Assembly: GCA_945643635.1 (NCBI GenBank)
Contig: CALZFC010000095.1
Location: forward strand, 873,501 to 937,500
Direction: 5' to 3'
From: Allodiplogaster sudhausi
Lineage: Eukaryota; Nematoda; Chromadorea; Rhabditida; Diplogasteridae
Length of the DNA: 64,000 bases
The notes beneath the pieces were generated by a model. That model did no database searches. It was given only the letters and a program-made list of their open reading frames with translations, and was not told the DNA's origin. Shown here in pieces: positions 13,546 through 24,968 of the stretch. The position numbers and the translations under genes are program-made. Position 1 is the first letter of the stretch. Every line of letters begins with the position of its first letter.

Positions 13546-14927
13546 ATGCGACCCCTCTCTCTTCTGCTACTCGTCTCTATGACTCTCCCACGGGTGCTCG
13601 GCGGCGTCGACGACGCCAGGGTTTGTCGAAGAAAAGGCTATTGCAGTATAAAAGCCATTGCTCAGAACAATTTTTATTGTGCTTTGTAAAACAATTAATT
13701 TCCTTAATCGAATTCCTGTCAAATGTGGGAAAACGGTTGATCAAAGTTCTTACTGAAAAAGTTTTGTGTCTTCTATGATGACCCATCCAGCCTCCTGCCC
13801 GTTAAAAGAAAATATTCTTGGCTTTTATTAAGAATGGTTGGATGGAAATATTAATGACCGCACGAATAACTGCTCAAAAAATAATAAAAAGAGCTAAAAA
13901 ATTATCTTCTCACTTCCAGCACTATTGCCTCAAGAACTCCGCTCCTATTGTTTGCCCGACCTCCTCCCTCTGCCTCTCAAAGATCTACTTCGATACCGTG
14001 TACCGCGACCAAAACAATCACAGTGGTCAAGGCTGTGTCGACAAGATGCCGGAGGAAGGAATCAAGGACGGATGTCGCAGGGTTGTGTTTATTATTGCAT
14101 TTATTATGTTTTTAATAAATGAAAATTATATTAAAATATATTAATAAATGTTGAATGAAAAATTTCCAGGCGCAGCATTTCACACTCTCAAGCCCGACGT
14201 TCGAGTGTTATTGTGCCAGCCAGATTGGATACTCTTGCAACAATCTGAACGCGGTCAGGAGTGACTAAACAATTAACACGATAAACTCGTATTAAATATA
14301 TTAGTTTCACGGCTGACCTCACGCGAGGAATTAGAAAAAAATTGAGCCAGAAGTGTACTTTAATGTTCGTTTGTAGCCTAGGAATGCGCAAAGGAAAACA
14401 AGTTGGTACCGCACAAGTTTCAAACTTCTAGCGACATTAGAGGATGCGCAAACAACTCCCGCCACCCCGGCAACCACGGTCGGCTAGATTTATTACTCTA
14501 GTACTCTCTTATTTGTATATCTTTATTCATGTATGAACATTGGGTAATTGCAATTACAATCTCATGGAACATTTAAAAATAATAATTATTATAAAATATC
14601 CAAATTTCTTGAGTTCCCAACGACGGCCGTGCTTGGAGGAATCGCGGGCCTTGCACTTCTCCTATGTAATGCTATATGTTTATCATTTACTTTTTCCATT
14701 TTTTTTTATCTCTTTTTGAGAATGAAAAGTTTCAATTGATCGTAATTGAAGATACTTTAGCAGGAATCGGTTTCTGGTACCGGCGCCGCATCATGTCATC
14801 CTGTGTCAAAGTGTTGGTACGCAATTTGGACAGCGGCATTTATTCATTTTTTTTAAACATTTTATTCTGCAATTACCAATTTCTAGAAAACGGATATATG
14901 TATGTATATACATATATAGTAATTTAG
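13546..14927 (+). CDS. Cysteine-rich surface protein, single B domain, TM tail (array gene 1)
   Basis: Exons 13546-13620, 13920-14081, 14170-14253, 14377-14478, 14614-14665 and 14761-14927, all with GT/AG borders and compatible phases. Exon 1 is a signal peptide (MRPLSLLLLVSMTLPRVLGG). Exons 2-3 form an 8-cysteine B domain: HYCL, VC, LC, GC, GCR, then FECYC and SCNNL. Exon 4 holds a basic/Trp motif (RKTSWYR) and a Thr/Pro linker (TTPATPATT). Exon 5 is a hydrophobic helix (TTAVLGGIAGLALLL), and exon 6 continues with GIGFWYRRR, a stop-transfer-like basic cluster. This predicts a type I membrane protein with an extracellular disulphide-rich domain. The exact last exon is less certain because GTACGC inside it could be another donor. 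The frame is intact. The closest relative in the window is on the minus strand at 38893-40170. Confidence 0.65.
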
Positions 14928-14999
14928 GGGTAAAGGAAGGCTGCATTTCGATTGAGACGGCGCGGTCAATACGTCTTGTTCATGAAAATACTGTCAAAT

Positions 15000-15890
15000 T
15001 TTCCAATACGTGCACGTTTAGCGGGCACCTTTCTGTGTCACAAATTTAACTGTCTTTGCAATAAAAAATTTCGTGTTGCTTACTTTACTTTTTTTGCCAC
15101 AAAATATTTTCTGTCATTAAATTTACCACTTTTTGCCACAAAATATTTTCTGTCACAAATTTTACTTCTTTTTGCCACAAATTGCTCTTTGCTGCAAATT
15201 TAATGTCTTTCTACCACAATCTCTAACGGCGACGAAGGTATTACAAACTATCATGGGCGACAACTCAGGATTGCTGTTGAAGACGTTCCGGAATTCAACG
15301 AATATGAGATGGAGTGAGAACTCATACTCGGTTGCCTTCTGCAGCAGTAAAGAAATGGATATATGTACTTCTTTCGGAATGCGGCTTGCTCGGTTGATTG
15401 AATTGCAGTATCCCTTCCACGCGCCCACCAAGCATTGAAGACCTTGTATGCGTAGGAGAGTAGGGCAATTGGACGGTAATTGGCAATATCGAGCGAATAA
15501 AGAGGACGCAAGCGGTGGAGATAGGATGTTGACTCCAGCGTGAACCGTGAACCTGTCTGGACCAAGCGTGCGCCCTTGTCGCATCTGATTTACTGCCCTT
15601 TGAACTTCGAAAGGTAGGATCGGTGGAAGAGCCTCGTTCGTAATGTAGATTTGTTGCCGAGATGGAATTGTTTCAGCAAACAGACCGTTGTAGAACACTC
15701 CGTAAGAGATTGTGGAAGAAAAAGATTAAATTTGCCACAAAGAGCAATTTGTGACAAAAAGAAGGAAAACTTGTGACAGAAAATAGTTTGTGGCAAAAAA
15801 AGTAAAATTTAATGACAGAAAATATTTTGTGACAAAAAAGTAAAGTTAGTGACACGTAATGTTTTTGGCAAAAAAAAAGGAGTTTCAAAC
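15000..15890. mobile_element. Foldback structure: inverted arms around a reverse-transcriptase relic
   Basis: The left arm (about 15030-15230) is rich in TTTTTGCCACAAAATATTTT and TGTCACAAATT units. The right arm (about 15695-15870) carries the same units in reverse complement (AATATTTTGTGACAAAAA and so on). The arms can pair as a long imperfect hairpin. The loop contains an antisense fragment of a non-LTR reverse transcriptase. No clear target-site duplication could be fixed by eye. Confidence 0.6.
15240..15700 (-). pseudogene. Non-LTR retrotransposon reverse transcriptase fragment
   Basis: Minus-strand frames contain scattered RT hallmarks in the right order: LPFEVQRAVNQMRQGRTLGPD (cut here), then IANYRPIALLS, then EQAAFRKK, then LIFVEFRNVF. 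These match the RTE/CR1-like palm region (NYRPI.LL, EQAGFR, L.FVDF..AFD). Several frameshifts separate them, so it is inactive. Confidence 0.65.
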
Positions 15891-16506
15891 TATACACTCT
15901 CCCGCCGAAAGTGTGAAAGTGACATTTCGGGTGAAATAGGGTACGGTAAAGTAAGCACCAACAAGATGGAAGAGCAAAGTAGGACATTCTACGGAAGATT
16001 TACTGCTAGGAGCGATTGGTTTGTTATTTGTGGAAAGTTTTTAGGATATAATAAGGTGTTAATGGTAATTGCTTGAATTGTTGAGGTGTTATAGAGATTT
16101 GTACACTAAATAAACCTTTTATGAACAAGAGTGTCTTAGTAGGTAAGCAGCAAGAGGGGACAGAAGGAAGAAAAGAAGAAGTGGAAGAGTGAAGAGGGGA
16201 GGGAAGATATACTGAGGCGGAGGGAGTGGAGAGTTTGAAACGTAGGTTATGCGCGAGCCGACAAAGGAGGCGAGAGCATAAGTTAAATTTGTGACACCGA
16301 AGAGGTTTACCATTATGTTTCTACGTGGAATCTAAAAAAAATCTATAAAATTTGCAAAATTGAAATTTCCCTACGAGCGTTCTACGAAAAGTGCTAATAA
16401 ATTATTATTTAGTGATCGATTTTCCAAAGTCACGAAACATTGAACTTTCCCTGTTGCCGACCTCATTATGAGAAAAATTGGAGCGCTGAAAGTGCATTCG
16501 CGGCCG

Positions 16507-16514
16507 TATAAAAG
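16507..16514 (+). promoter_or_regulatory. TATA box of array gene 2
   Basis: TATAAAAG within a CGGCCGTATAAAAGCGGCCG palindrome, followed by a GATTTGTTCATTTCCTCATC block also found upstream of other members (AATAAAAGCGGCTGATTTGT near 30923, 48075 minus and 52812 minus). It lies about 410 bp before the ATG, so a 5'UTR intron is likely. Confidence 0.5.
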
Positions 16515-16922
16515 CGGCCGATTTGTTCATTTCCTCATCATTCTTCCGATTGTTCTCCCCGAGGAATCACCGAAGACAACTTACTACTGATCGTGAGGTT
16601 ACTTTCCAATTCTAAGTTTCACCCTTCCTCCCTTCCTTTTCCTTTCCCTTTTTCTTTAACCTCACTTTTCTCTTCAGCTTTTCCTTACAGATCCACCATT
16701 TCCTTCCCTGTTTCCTTCTTTTGCTATCTCTTATCATGCATGCTCTTTCCCTTTTTTTCTGCAGCACTTGAATCAATGCCCTGACCCATACTGAAATTAT
16801 GGTTACCTTCCGTTCTCCTGTCTTACCTTCTATGATGTTAACCTTGCTTCTTATCTGACCATTCCTCAAATATTATTCATATGTAGGTATACGAAAGCTA
16901 ATTTCCCCGCCCATTTTCAGAG

Positions 16923-18408
16923 ATGCGTCTTCTTTTTCTTCTTCTGCTCATCTCTCTTCCTCTCCTTCTGCTGCTCGGACGCTCGAGTGCAGCTCCTGTA
17001 GTCGGCTTCTCCTACGCAGACGTAGAAAACTGCTAACGAATTCAACTGTTCCCACTGAGCCAACCGTTTGACTGAAAAAAAAACAATCCAAGACAATGCA
17101 ATGGCCAAATCATTTGATCCATGCGTTGTAAAGATTACTAACTATAATAAAAGAGAGTTGCATCTATTCCTAAACGTTTCCACTGGATTGCAAATTGTGT
17201 CTTCAGGGGCTTCCCGGCCAATGTCAGAATGACGAAAATCATGAGCTTGAGAAGTGTCCTGCTATCCTACCGTTCTGCGTTCTTACGATCACACTAGAAG
17301 TGGACAAGGTGTACGACCCGGATGCCGCACACAAGCGAATGCTCAGAGGCTGCGCGGATTCTCCTGTTGGAGACGGATGCAAGTTGGACGATAAAGAAAA
17401 CAGGTCATTTTTGAGTGTCATCTTTTAATTTAGAAAAGAAAATCACCATATTGTACTTACAGTTACATCTGCTACTGCGATAGTCGCTCAAACACAAACT
17501 GCTCCGATATTTCTGAGATAAAAGTGATATTTTCGTGCAGAAAATCAAATCAAGCATATGTAGATACATAATATTAATGTGTAACCTTTATCTGCCAAAT
17601 ATTCAGGGACGGCTTCTGGCGGAGGCAGTGGCGCATTATCAGAAGAAACATCCTACGACTCTTCCGCCCACAACGAGTGTCGGCTCCTGATTTTTTTTTG
17701 CTCCAAATGGCTCATGTTTTTATTTCAATAGAAGAAATAATTATATTTTAAAATTAAAAAAGGAGAAAAATGTAACTAATTGCCTTTTACAACTTAGATA
17801 AAGGCGGCACTGACAACGCCAGCTCCAACGACTACGACATCTCCCATTCCATCGGTGAAAAAGTTGGTTTCTATTTTCATAAAGATGTTGACACGATTCG
17901 ACGCCCTAATAGCGAATGAGACTGTTCATCTAACTGTTAAAATTGGTTGTGAATAAAATAAAATTGGCGTAAGGGTATTATATTTGTCATCGTAAAAAAA
18001 TTAATTGTAATAACCAATTTGCAGTTCGTCTGTCTTGCCGAATTGTTTATGAGTACAAGTAAAAAAATTTGAAAAGTCTATTTAAAAAAAACTATAATAT
18101 ACCTCTTTCGAATCTCTCATTGCATCTAATAATCCCTAATTAAGTGCGTCTGTTCCACATGAAGGAGCACTACTGATTCAGAAGCCGATCTTCACTTTTA
18201 CAGTGAGTACATAAACGGAAAAAATAATTTGAGAACATTTAAAACCATATGTATATATTTATGTAACAAGATGACGTGATGTATCTATTAAAAGAAAAGA
18301 AAAACGTTTTTTTTACAGTTCTTCTGGTTTGGCGTGACGTTCGTCGCAACCGCAGTCTTCACTTCTCTTGCCGTCGCTTGCTTTTTGTGCTACAAAATGA
18401 GAGAATAA
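16923..18408 (+). CDS. Cysteine-rich surface protein, single A domain, Thr/Pro stalk and TM tail (array gene 2)
   Basis: Exons 16923-17021, 17207-17403, 17463-17523, 17607-17678, 17798-17854, 18182-18202 and 18319-18408 give 198 residues in one frame. Exon 1 is a signal peptide (MRLLFLLLLISLPLLLLLG). Exons 2-3 form the 8-cysteine A domain: GLPGQC, KC, FC, GC, GC, then YICYCDSRSNTNC. Exon 4 is a linker (RLLAEAVAHYQKKHPTT), exon 5 a mucin-like stalk (TTPAPTTTTSPIPS), and the last exon a membrane helix (FVATAVFTSLAVACFLCY) ending KMRE. The tiny sixth exon is the least certain. The protein is predicted as a type I surface glycoprotein. Reading past the exon-3 donor would give a short secreted form, as in other members. 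Confidence 0.7.
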
Positions 18409-18699
18409 TTCACTCCTTATAAGGACGAATAAAGCGCGTGGTTCTTCTTGAATATTTGTCGATTGCGAAAACGGTTGATGTTTTGGTAAAAATGCAATAA
18501 ATACAGAATCTGAAGTTTGCTTTGAAGTGAAATACGTTTCAAATTCTGTTCAGAGAAATGAAGAAATAGTGTGCAATCCACGGTTCATGGAATCTCGAAA
18601 GACGCTACATTAAAGCTTACAAAGTTGCGCCTTGGCACGTTATGAACTGCCATCTCATGAATTGAGTATGAAATCTTGCATTCTCTTTTATTCTGCTGC

Positions 18700-18900
18700 G
18701 AATATCGTCATCTTCAAGATAGTTTCCTGTTTCTGCTGCATGTGAATTGTCTTTTCATAGTCTTTCGAGATGGGACTCTGTTGACTTCCTGAGTCGAGTA
18801 ATGCTCTCCCTTCGGATTCCTCTCGTGTTCATGAGATGATCAAAGTGACAGGTCAGAAGGAAGACTTCCTTTTCGTTGTCAATGACGCACACTTTCGTCG
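18700..18900 (-). pseudogene. BEL/Pao-type retropepsin relic
   Basis: The minus strand reads ALLDSGSQQS, a retropepsin active-site motif, in a frameshifted context upstream of array gene 3. It is homologous to the fragments at 12960, 23340, 25337 and 28290. Confidence 0.5.
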
Positions 18901-19299
18901 TTTTCTTAGTTGAGAGAAATATGAGCGATTGCTAATGAAGATTCGTCAATAACTGGGCACAGGCGAAGTTAACAGGCATGTACATTTGATTCTCTCTGAG
19001 GTGAGCAGGTGATTCAGTTGGAAGGAATGCATAATAGGAAAGGTGGTGAATCATTAGTGTTCGAGGAGGAAACGAATAGTAGTTTTTCTCTCTCTCTTTC
19101 TCTCTTTCTCTTTTCTTCTTATCTCAGACAGAATAAAATAAAAGGAGCCGAGTTGTTTACTTTGTCGTCCGTTTTTTTGTTCATTTGAAGGATTCTTCTT
19201 CAGATTTTTTTTTCTCCTATGAACCTCTTTCCAGCATGGCATGATTTTATCCTTCCTATTTCATTTTAATTTAAACTCTGTCAGATCTATCTTTCCTGA

Positions 19300-20237
19300 A
19301 TGCGTCTCCTCTTCCCTCTTCTGCTCCTCTCTCTTCCTCTCCTCCTGCTGCTCGGACAAGCCGATGCGAAGAACGCAACGATCGTTTGTCGAAGAAGAGA
19401 CTATTGCAAGTGAAAGCCAACGGCCAGAACGTTTTTTATTGCGCTTTTCAAAAAGTTTCGAATCGCTGTCAAAAGTGGGAATACGGTTGATCACAGTTCT
19501 TACTGAAAACATTTGGGGTCACATTCAGGGACCTCCCGGCCGATGCGATATCGTGGCCGGGAGCGGCACTACCGCCGAGGAATGTACTGTTGACGAACCG
19601 TTTTGCCTTGTTCAGTACATTCTCAACGTGGACGTGATAAATGACCCCGACGCATACCATCCGGTAGTTCACAGAGGCTGCGAGATATTTGGCGATCGTG
19701 TTGTTGACAGATGCATTGAGACCAATCGAAACTTAATGTAATTTTGAAATTACTTCTATATTTGCTTGAGTTTGTAAACTAACGACGCCATTTTATTCTT
19801 TCAGGTACTTCTGCTACTGCGACAGTCGCGTGAAGGATCTCTGCTCGCGCGAACCCGAGACAAGAGTGATCTTTTATTGCGGATAGAGCAAACATATGTG
19901 CATAAACATTATGTTTACTTTTAGTCTTAATCTGCAATTATTCAGAAGCGGCTACAGGCGGAGGCAGTGGCGATGTACCTGAACGACTCTTCCTCATTCA
20001 TCGACACCCGATCCGAATGTCAGCTTTTTATTTGTTTATTCTAGCTCTCATGGAAATTGAATAAAACCTTTCATCTAATTAACCAGTTTATGTTCCAAAA
20101 CTAATAGAAAGTGAAGATGAGATGTTCAGACGACTTCCGGCTCTAGCAACGCGTTCTTCCTCGGTAGCCCTGCCCGAATGGTGCTTCTCCTTCTGGCAGG
20201 CCCCGGCTTCTCTCTTCCATTCTCTCCCATCGAATAG
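19300..20237 (+). pseudogene. Array gene 3: A-domain member with frameshifted GPI tail
   Basis: Exons 19300-19383 (signal peptide MRLLFPLLLLSLPLLLLLG), 19529-19737 and 19805-19865 (A domain: GPPGRC, EC, FC, GC, RC, YFCYCD, LC), 19946-20018 (linker) and 20130-20237 (tail). The linker exon is 73 nt where intact relatives have 84, an 11-nt loss. It therefore ends in phase 1, and the tail exon, phase 0 in all relatives (TTSGSSNAFFLGSPARMVLL), is read out of frame and stops after five residues. The A domain itself is intact, so a secreted product remains possible. If exon 3 is retained past its donor, the frame ends at once (VIFYCG then stop). Confidence 0.65.
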
Positions 20238-20474
20238 GCACTTCCCTGAAATCCGAATGTCCTTTATAAATGTTTTGGTTTAGTTTCGATTTGTCTTAAT
20301 ATCGAGTCCATGAAGTTGGGAAAGGAAGGGAGAGCTACAAAAGATGATCATTCTTGATTTTCGCTTTCGCAGTCGTTCGAATCATTTTCGAGCAATTGTC
20401 AAAATACATTCTATGCCATGAGCTGAACTTTTACGACCAGATTGCTTTAGGAAAAGAATTCGGTGAGCGATATC

Positions 20475-20546
20475 TCCGATGTAGTCTAGTGGTTATGCTT
20501 TGCGTCTCTCACATGCAAGGCCGGGGTTCGATTCCCCGCATCGGAA
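20475..20546 (+). tRNA. tRNA-Glu (CTC)
   Basis: A 72-nt cloverleaf. The acceptor stem TCCGATG pairs with CATCGGA, discriminator A. The anticodon stem TGCGT/ATGCA encloses loop CTCTCAC, giving anticodon CTC. The T arm is GGGGTTCGATTCCCC. Internal B box GGTTCGATTCC is present. The D-arm sequence is typical for tRNA-Glu (GTCTAGTGGTTA). It sits about 240 bp downstream of the tail exon of array gene 3, and a near-identical copy lies at 49880-49951 on the other strand next to the same kind of tail exon. Confidence 0.92.
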
Positions 20547-20759
20547 GAAATTTTTGCGCATTATTTGCTTTATTCGTTTTTATTTCATTTTCCTGTTGAG
20601 CATCTATTTTTCATAGTAATTCTCATGATAGTTTCTGTTATCATTGGAATGCAACAACTAGCTAACTATAAACAAATTACAATTTGTCATGACGGCATTG
20701 CCTCTTGTGTGTATGTGCATTGTGCATTTGGCATCTGACCCCGGATCTCCCCCTTAACG

Positions 20760-21200
20760 GTCTTCGTACATATAGATTTATTAGTTACATACACTCTCTC
20801 TTCCAGATAAGCTCAAGACCTATGGGGCCGGAGATCCACGGTCGTGAAGTTGCCAGCCTCTCTTTGCAGGTGTTTCCTCAACTCTGGCTGGCAGGTGCTC
20901 GGAGCAGCCTCACCCTGAGAGGCGGGGCTGCTCCTCTCCCTGGTCACGTAACAAGTTAAATGCAAAAAGTTAGCAATAATAGTAAGTGAATGAAAACAAT
21001 TTAAAACATAATGATAAAACGGAACGATAAAAGATAACAATGAAAAAATAACAATAAACGCTTACCCCGGGTTGGGCGGGCAGCTCTCGGCGTGGTCATT
21101 GCAGATTAGCACTTTGAAATAGAAAAGTGTCTTCAAAGTGATGCAGACACCCTTAATCCGGATATTATCAGATACTCTATAATCAATAATTTTAGATGTT
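20760..21200. other. Intergenic, no gene seen
   Basis: Ordinary sequence between the tRNA and a retrotransposon fragment. Open frames here are short and lack splice or domain support. Confidence 0.4.
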
Positions 21201-21389
21201 TGCAATTCAGAATTGAACTTGAAGATGAATTCTTCTCTTATTGTAATGAACTGATTTTTTGGAGGTCTTTCTTTTCTTTTCTTTATTTACGGTGCACATT
21301 AAGTAGCACACGTGGGTATATATGTAACATGTGGAAGTATTCAAATGATATAGGATGAAACAATCAAGGGGCGGATAATGTAACAGTTG

Positions 21390-21816
21390 AGAGAGTACAA
21401 TCTTTGGCAATTTGATTAAATGCCTTAGCGGCGCGGATAAAAAAGGAATGATTACGGATTGAGGAATGACTTTTAGGGTATGCTAATTTAAAAGAGAGGC
21501 CTCTGGTTCGGGAATTGTGGAAGTGGAAATGATGACAAATTATATCAGAGATACGGCGATGACCAAAAATAAGTCTACGAGCAAGAGTAAAATTAATGTG
21601 CTCACGACGGGATTGGAGGGAGGGCAGTGAAAGGACCTGATTGCGAGTATGACTATTGGGGAGATCATCTTTGGAAAATCCAAGGCAGCGACGAAAAATT
21701 ATCCGTGTGAAATAATTCTGTGCTTTCTCTAATGTTAAAATGTCCTTTTTCATGCGAGGGGAAAATACAGTAGAGCAGGAGGTGAGGATTTTGTAGTAAA
21801 TTTGAATTTCGAACAA
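21390..21816 (-). pseudogene. Non-LTR retrotransposon 3' fragment (CR1/Jockey-like RT C-terminus)
   Basis: A minus-strand open frame of about 140 codons matches the C-terminal end of CR1/Jockey-type reverse transcriptases: CSTVFSPRMKKDILTLEKAQ (thumb, cf. ..VWSP..K.DI..LEKVQ..FT), FTRIIFRRC, LPSLQSRREH, and RTRGLSFKL then the RN.FF.RA...N tail. It lacks the catalytic palm, so it is a 5'-truncated insertion. One frame is still open. Confidence 0.75.
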
Positions 21817-21959
21817 TCTAATGGTAAGAAATGATGAGCTGTTTAAGATAATCCAGAGGAAAGAGTTTTCTCTTTGTGACTTATGACCGAGCAGAAGTAA
21901 GAAGGTCCAAGTAGCAGAGTTGGCTTACTGCACACTTTTGGTTCTGCTTCTGGAACTGT

Positions 21960-22245
21960 TGATCTGTGATTCTCCGACAATCTGAACTGTCATCTCGAGA
22001 ATACTTGCAGACGGCGAACATAGAGGACCTCGCCTTCCATGCCTCGCTCTTCCCCTTTAGATCTTCAAGATTGTTTCCTTAATTGCCTGTTTGCTAAGAG
22101 TCAGTGCCAAGTCCTCCGAGATGAAAATGCATTGTCTTCATGTGTCGTGGAATGGTGTTCCATCTTGTTCCTCTCCTCTTTTGAGGTATGAGCGAATTCT
22201 AAAGAAAATTATTCTATAACTGGTCTCGAACGAAGTTAACCGGTA
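21960..22245 (-). pseudogene. Diverged copy of the array upstream module
   Basis: Contains the same phrases (CATCTCGAGAATACTTGC, GCCAAGTCCTCCGAGATGAA) as the retropepsin-bearing modules upstream of other array genes, but without the DSG codons in frame. It is interrupted at 22248 by a MITE and resumes at 22655. Confidence 0.45.
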
Positions 22246-22247
22246 CA

Positions 22248-22654
22248 CTGAGGTGCAAAGTGGCCGGACCAACTTTCCAGGGCCCCGGGCCGGGCCAGTC
22301 CAAAAAAAGTTGGCCGGCCCGCAGGCCCGATTGGGCCCGATTAGCACACAATTTTGTCCAGTCAGGACGACTGGTGGCATTGTTTAGTGCCAAACTTCCT
22401 TCATTTGTTCATTGTTTTTTTCTATAGATTAAAATGAATGTTCGTAGCACGAGAATGAAAAATTCTGAATTTAGATGACTTTGTAACTCGTCCGACTTTT
22501 TTCCCAGATTTTTTTGAAAATCGGGCTCAAACGGGCCCACGGGCAGGGCCGGGCCCAAAATCTAGGTCCCGAAAAAGGATCGGGCGGGCTGGCCGAGCTC
22601 TTATGCCCCACGGGTCGGGCCGGCCTAAAAGTTTTGGGGAGGTTAGCACCTCTG
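22248..22654. mobile_element. hAT-like MITE, GC-rich, diverged copy
   Basis: The right end reads CTCTG after TTAGCAC, the left end CTGAGGTGCAAAG: imperfect hAT-type termini (CAGAGGTGYYAA). The interior is full of GGGCCGGGCCC motifs, as in the better-preserved copy at 27716-28044. The flanks CCGGTACA and CGGATACA look like a decayed 8-bp target-site duplication. Non-coding. Confidence 0.6.
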
Positions 22655-23339
22655 CGGATACATTCGATTCTCTCAAAGATGAGCCGGTGAATCAGTTGGA
22701 AGGAATGCAGAAAAGGAAAGGCGATGAATCATTCGCTTAAAAAAATCGGAAGCGGAAAGGAATAGGCGATTGTTTCTCCTTCTGGCCGGCCTTTTCTTCT
22801 ATCAATTCCAGTGAAAAAGTTTCGTCATGAAGTTTCGATGTATTTACCGAGTTCCCATTTCCAGTGAATAAACACTGACAAATTTAACTCATCAAATTTT
22901 CAAGGAGAAATAGCTTGCATGTGTAACAAACAACTAGAAATATGTAGACAACGGATTTTTCTTTATATTTGGCCATAAAATTAGAGGAATATTGCTCTTT
23001 ACATCCTTGTTACTGGAGATTATGCGATGAAATGAGACGTTTAAACCAAGTGCAAAAGTCTTATATTTGAAAAGAAAATATAATTTTTTAAGTTTAATTT
23101 CAGCACAATTGAGATGACCTTCAAAATTCTGACATTACAATTTCCATTTAAATTTTCCAGGAATGTGCACATCATTGTCTGGATTGCGCAAGTGAAAGTT
23201 TATTACTGGAGATTGCGTACGTATATATAAGAAAAACTTTCAAAATAGAACTCCGTGATTGCTTGAACCGCTCCAACAACTGCTCGGAGTGCTCTAGACG
23301 GTCATCTCGAGAATTCTTGCCAATATAGAAGACCTTGCT

Positions 23340-23593
23340 TTCGATGTTGCTTTCTTCTTCTATTGCGAACGTCTTCAGGAAGGGTCCCGTTTCGGCTGTA
23401 AGTAAACGATCCGTTCCATGTCTTTCGAGATAAAAGTGCATTGACTTCCTGAGTCAAAGAATGTTGTTCGTTCATGTTCCTCTGCTGTTTCCAGGTTGAT
23501 CAAAGTGACTGAGCATAACGAAGATGTCCTATTCGTTTTCAGTGACGCAGGCTGTCGTCGATATTTAGAATGAGAAAATATGAGCGATTGCAA
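23340..23593 (-). pseudogene. BEL/Pao-type retropepsin relic
   Basis: The minus-strand frame reads EEHERTTFFDSGSQCTFIS followed by KDMERIVYLQ: the protease active site DSGSQ, the F/I segment and the downstream Leu-rich turn. It is upstream of, and antisense to, array gene 4. Confidence 0.65.
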
Positions 23594-23937
23594 ATGAACA
23601 TTCGTTAATAGCTGAGCAGGGAGAGATGTTTACAGAGACATTCTATTCGCTCAAAGATGAATCACTTGGAAGGAAAACAGAAAAGGAAAGTTCTTGAATC
23701 ATAAGCTTAAAAGCATTGGAAGAGGAAAGGACTAGTCACTTTTAATTTCTCTCTTTCTCGACATTATTTTTTGTTGGTGATACGCCGACAATATCAAACC
23801 GAATAAAAGCCGCTTATTTGCTTACCTTGCCATTCGTATTTCTGAGTTTTTCCTCAAGTGAACCTTTTCCCAGCATGGTATAAGCTTGTCCTTATTGTTT
23901 CATTTTATTTTAAACTCTTCCTGATCAATCTGTATGA

Positions 23938-24968
23938 ATGCGTCTCCTCTTCCCTCTTCTGCTCCTCTCTCTTCCTCTCCTCCTGCTGCTCCGACTCGCC
24001 GATTGCGGAAAACTCAACGATGGTTTGTCGAAGAAAGGATTCATGAAAGTGAAAGCCATCGCCCAGAATACTTTATTTATTTTTTAATCGCGCATCTTTA
24101 AAGAAAAATTAAATTTACCTTGTCGAATCGATGTCAAAAGGTGGAATGCAGTTGATCACAGGCTTAATATTTTTTTGTGCTTCATTCAGGGACCTCCCGG
24201 GCGATGCACCAATGCGAACTCTAACGCATTATGTAGTGATTCCCATCCACACTGCCGAGTTTCGTTCGTTCTCAAGGTGGACGAGGTGTACAATCCGAAT
24301 TTGTCTGATGAAATAGCATTTTACGAAGGCTGCAGTAGCACTCAATTTGGGCTCGGATGCATTCAGGACGGTCGTGCAAACTTCATGTAATTTTTTTAAT
24401 TTTTTAAATGTTATTTTTGAATTTTATTTCTATATTTGCGTTAGCTATAGTCATTCGAACCATTTACTTGCATTTGTAAAATATTTTTCCATTTTATTCT
24501 TTCAGTTACATCTGCTTCTGCGACAATCGCTTGAATGATTATTGCTCCTATTATTCTAAGGTGTAGAGTGATCTTTGAAGCGGAAATCATAATGTCAAAT
24601 CTTAATATCCTCAATATCTAGGACCGACTTCATGCGGAAGCAGTGGCTTTGTACCTGAAGGAGAACCCTACGACTCTTCCGTGCACAACTACGGCCGATC
24701 CGAATGTCAGCTCTTTATTGGTTCGACCTAACAGTCTCATGGATTTAACAAACACAAGAAAATACAACAAATTTTGTAAAATCTTTCTTCTACTAATAGA
24801 GGAACCAGTTTCTTTTGCCAATGTTCCAAAACGAATAGATTGTGAAGATGCAATGTTCAGACGATTTCCGGCTCTTGCAACGCGTTCTTCCTCGGTAGCC
24901 CTGCCCGAATGGTGCTTCTCCTTCTGGCCGGCCCCGCCTTCTCTCTTTCATTCTCTCCAACGGAATAG
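23938..24968 (+). CDS. Cysteine-rich GPI-anchored-type protein, single A domain (array gene 4)
   Basis: Exons 23938-24048, 24190-24386, 24506-24560, 24622-24705 and 24861-24968. Signal peptide MRLLFPLLLLSLPLLLLLR. A domain with GPPGRC, LC, HC, GC, GC, then YICFCDNRLNDYC. Linker RLHAEAVALYLKENPTT. C-terminal exon TISGSCNAFFLGSPARMVLL plus a hydrophobic end: a small-residue omega region, short spacer and apolar tail without basic stop-transfer, typical of a GPI signal. The family's usual first donor (GTTTGTCG) would be out of phase here because of one extra base in exon 1. The next GT, ATGAAA|GTGAAAG, restores phase 0 and adds about nine residues. So it is functional only if that donor is used. 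Otherwise intact. Confidence 0.6.

Noticed and set aside
13621..13689. Extension of exon 1 as VCRRKGYCSIKAIAQNNFYCAL
   Set aside because: Ends out of phase with the next exon and is absent as an open frame in several copies; splicing at GTTTGTCG gives phase 0 in nearly all.
20128..20340. Frame starting MFRRLPALATRSSSVALPEW and its repeats at 24853, 29168 and 50315
   Set aside because: Wrong frame; the conserved frame begins after TTCAG and gives the GPI-type tail common to five copies.
22138..22380. Small frame over GC-rich sequence; also 27602-27905
   Set aside because: Both lie inside hAT-like MITEs; base composition and terminal repeats explain them.
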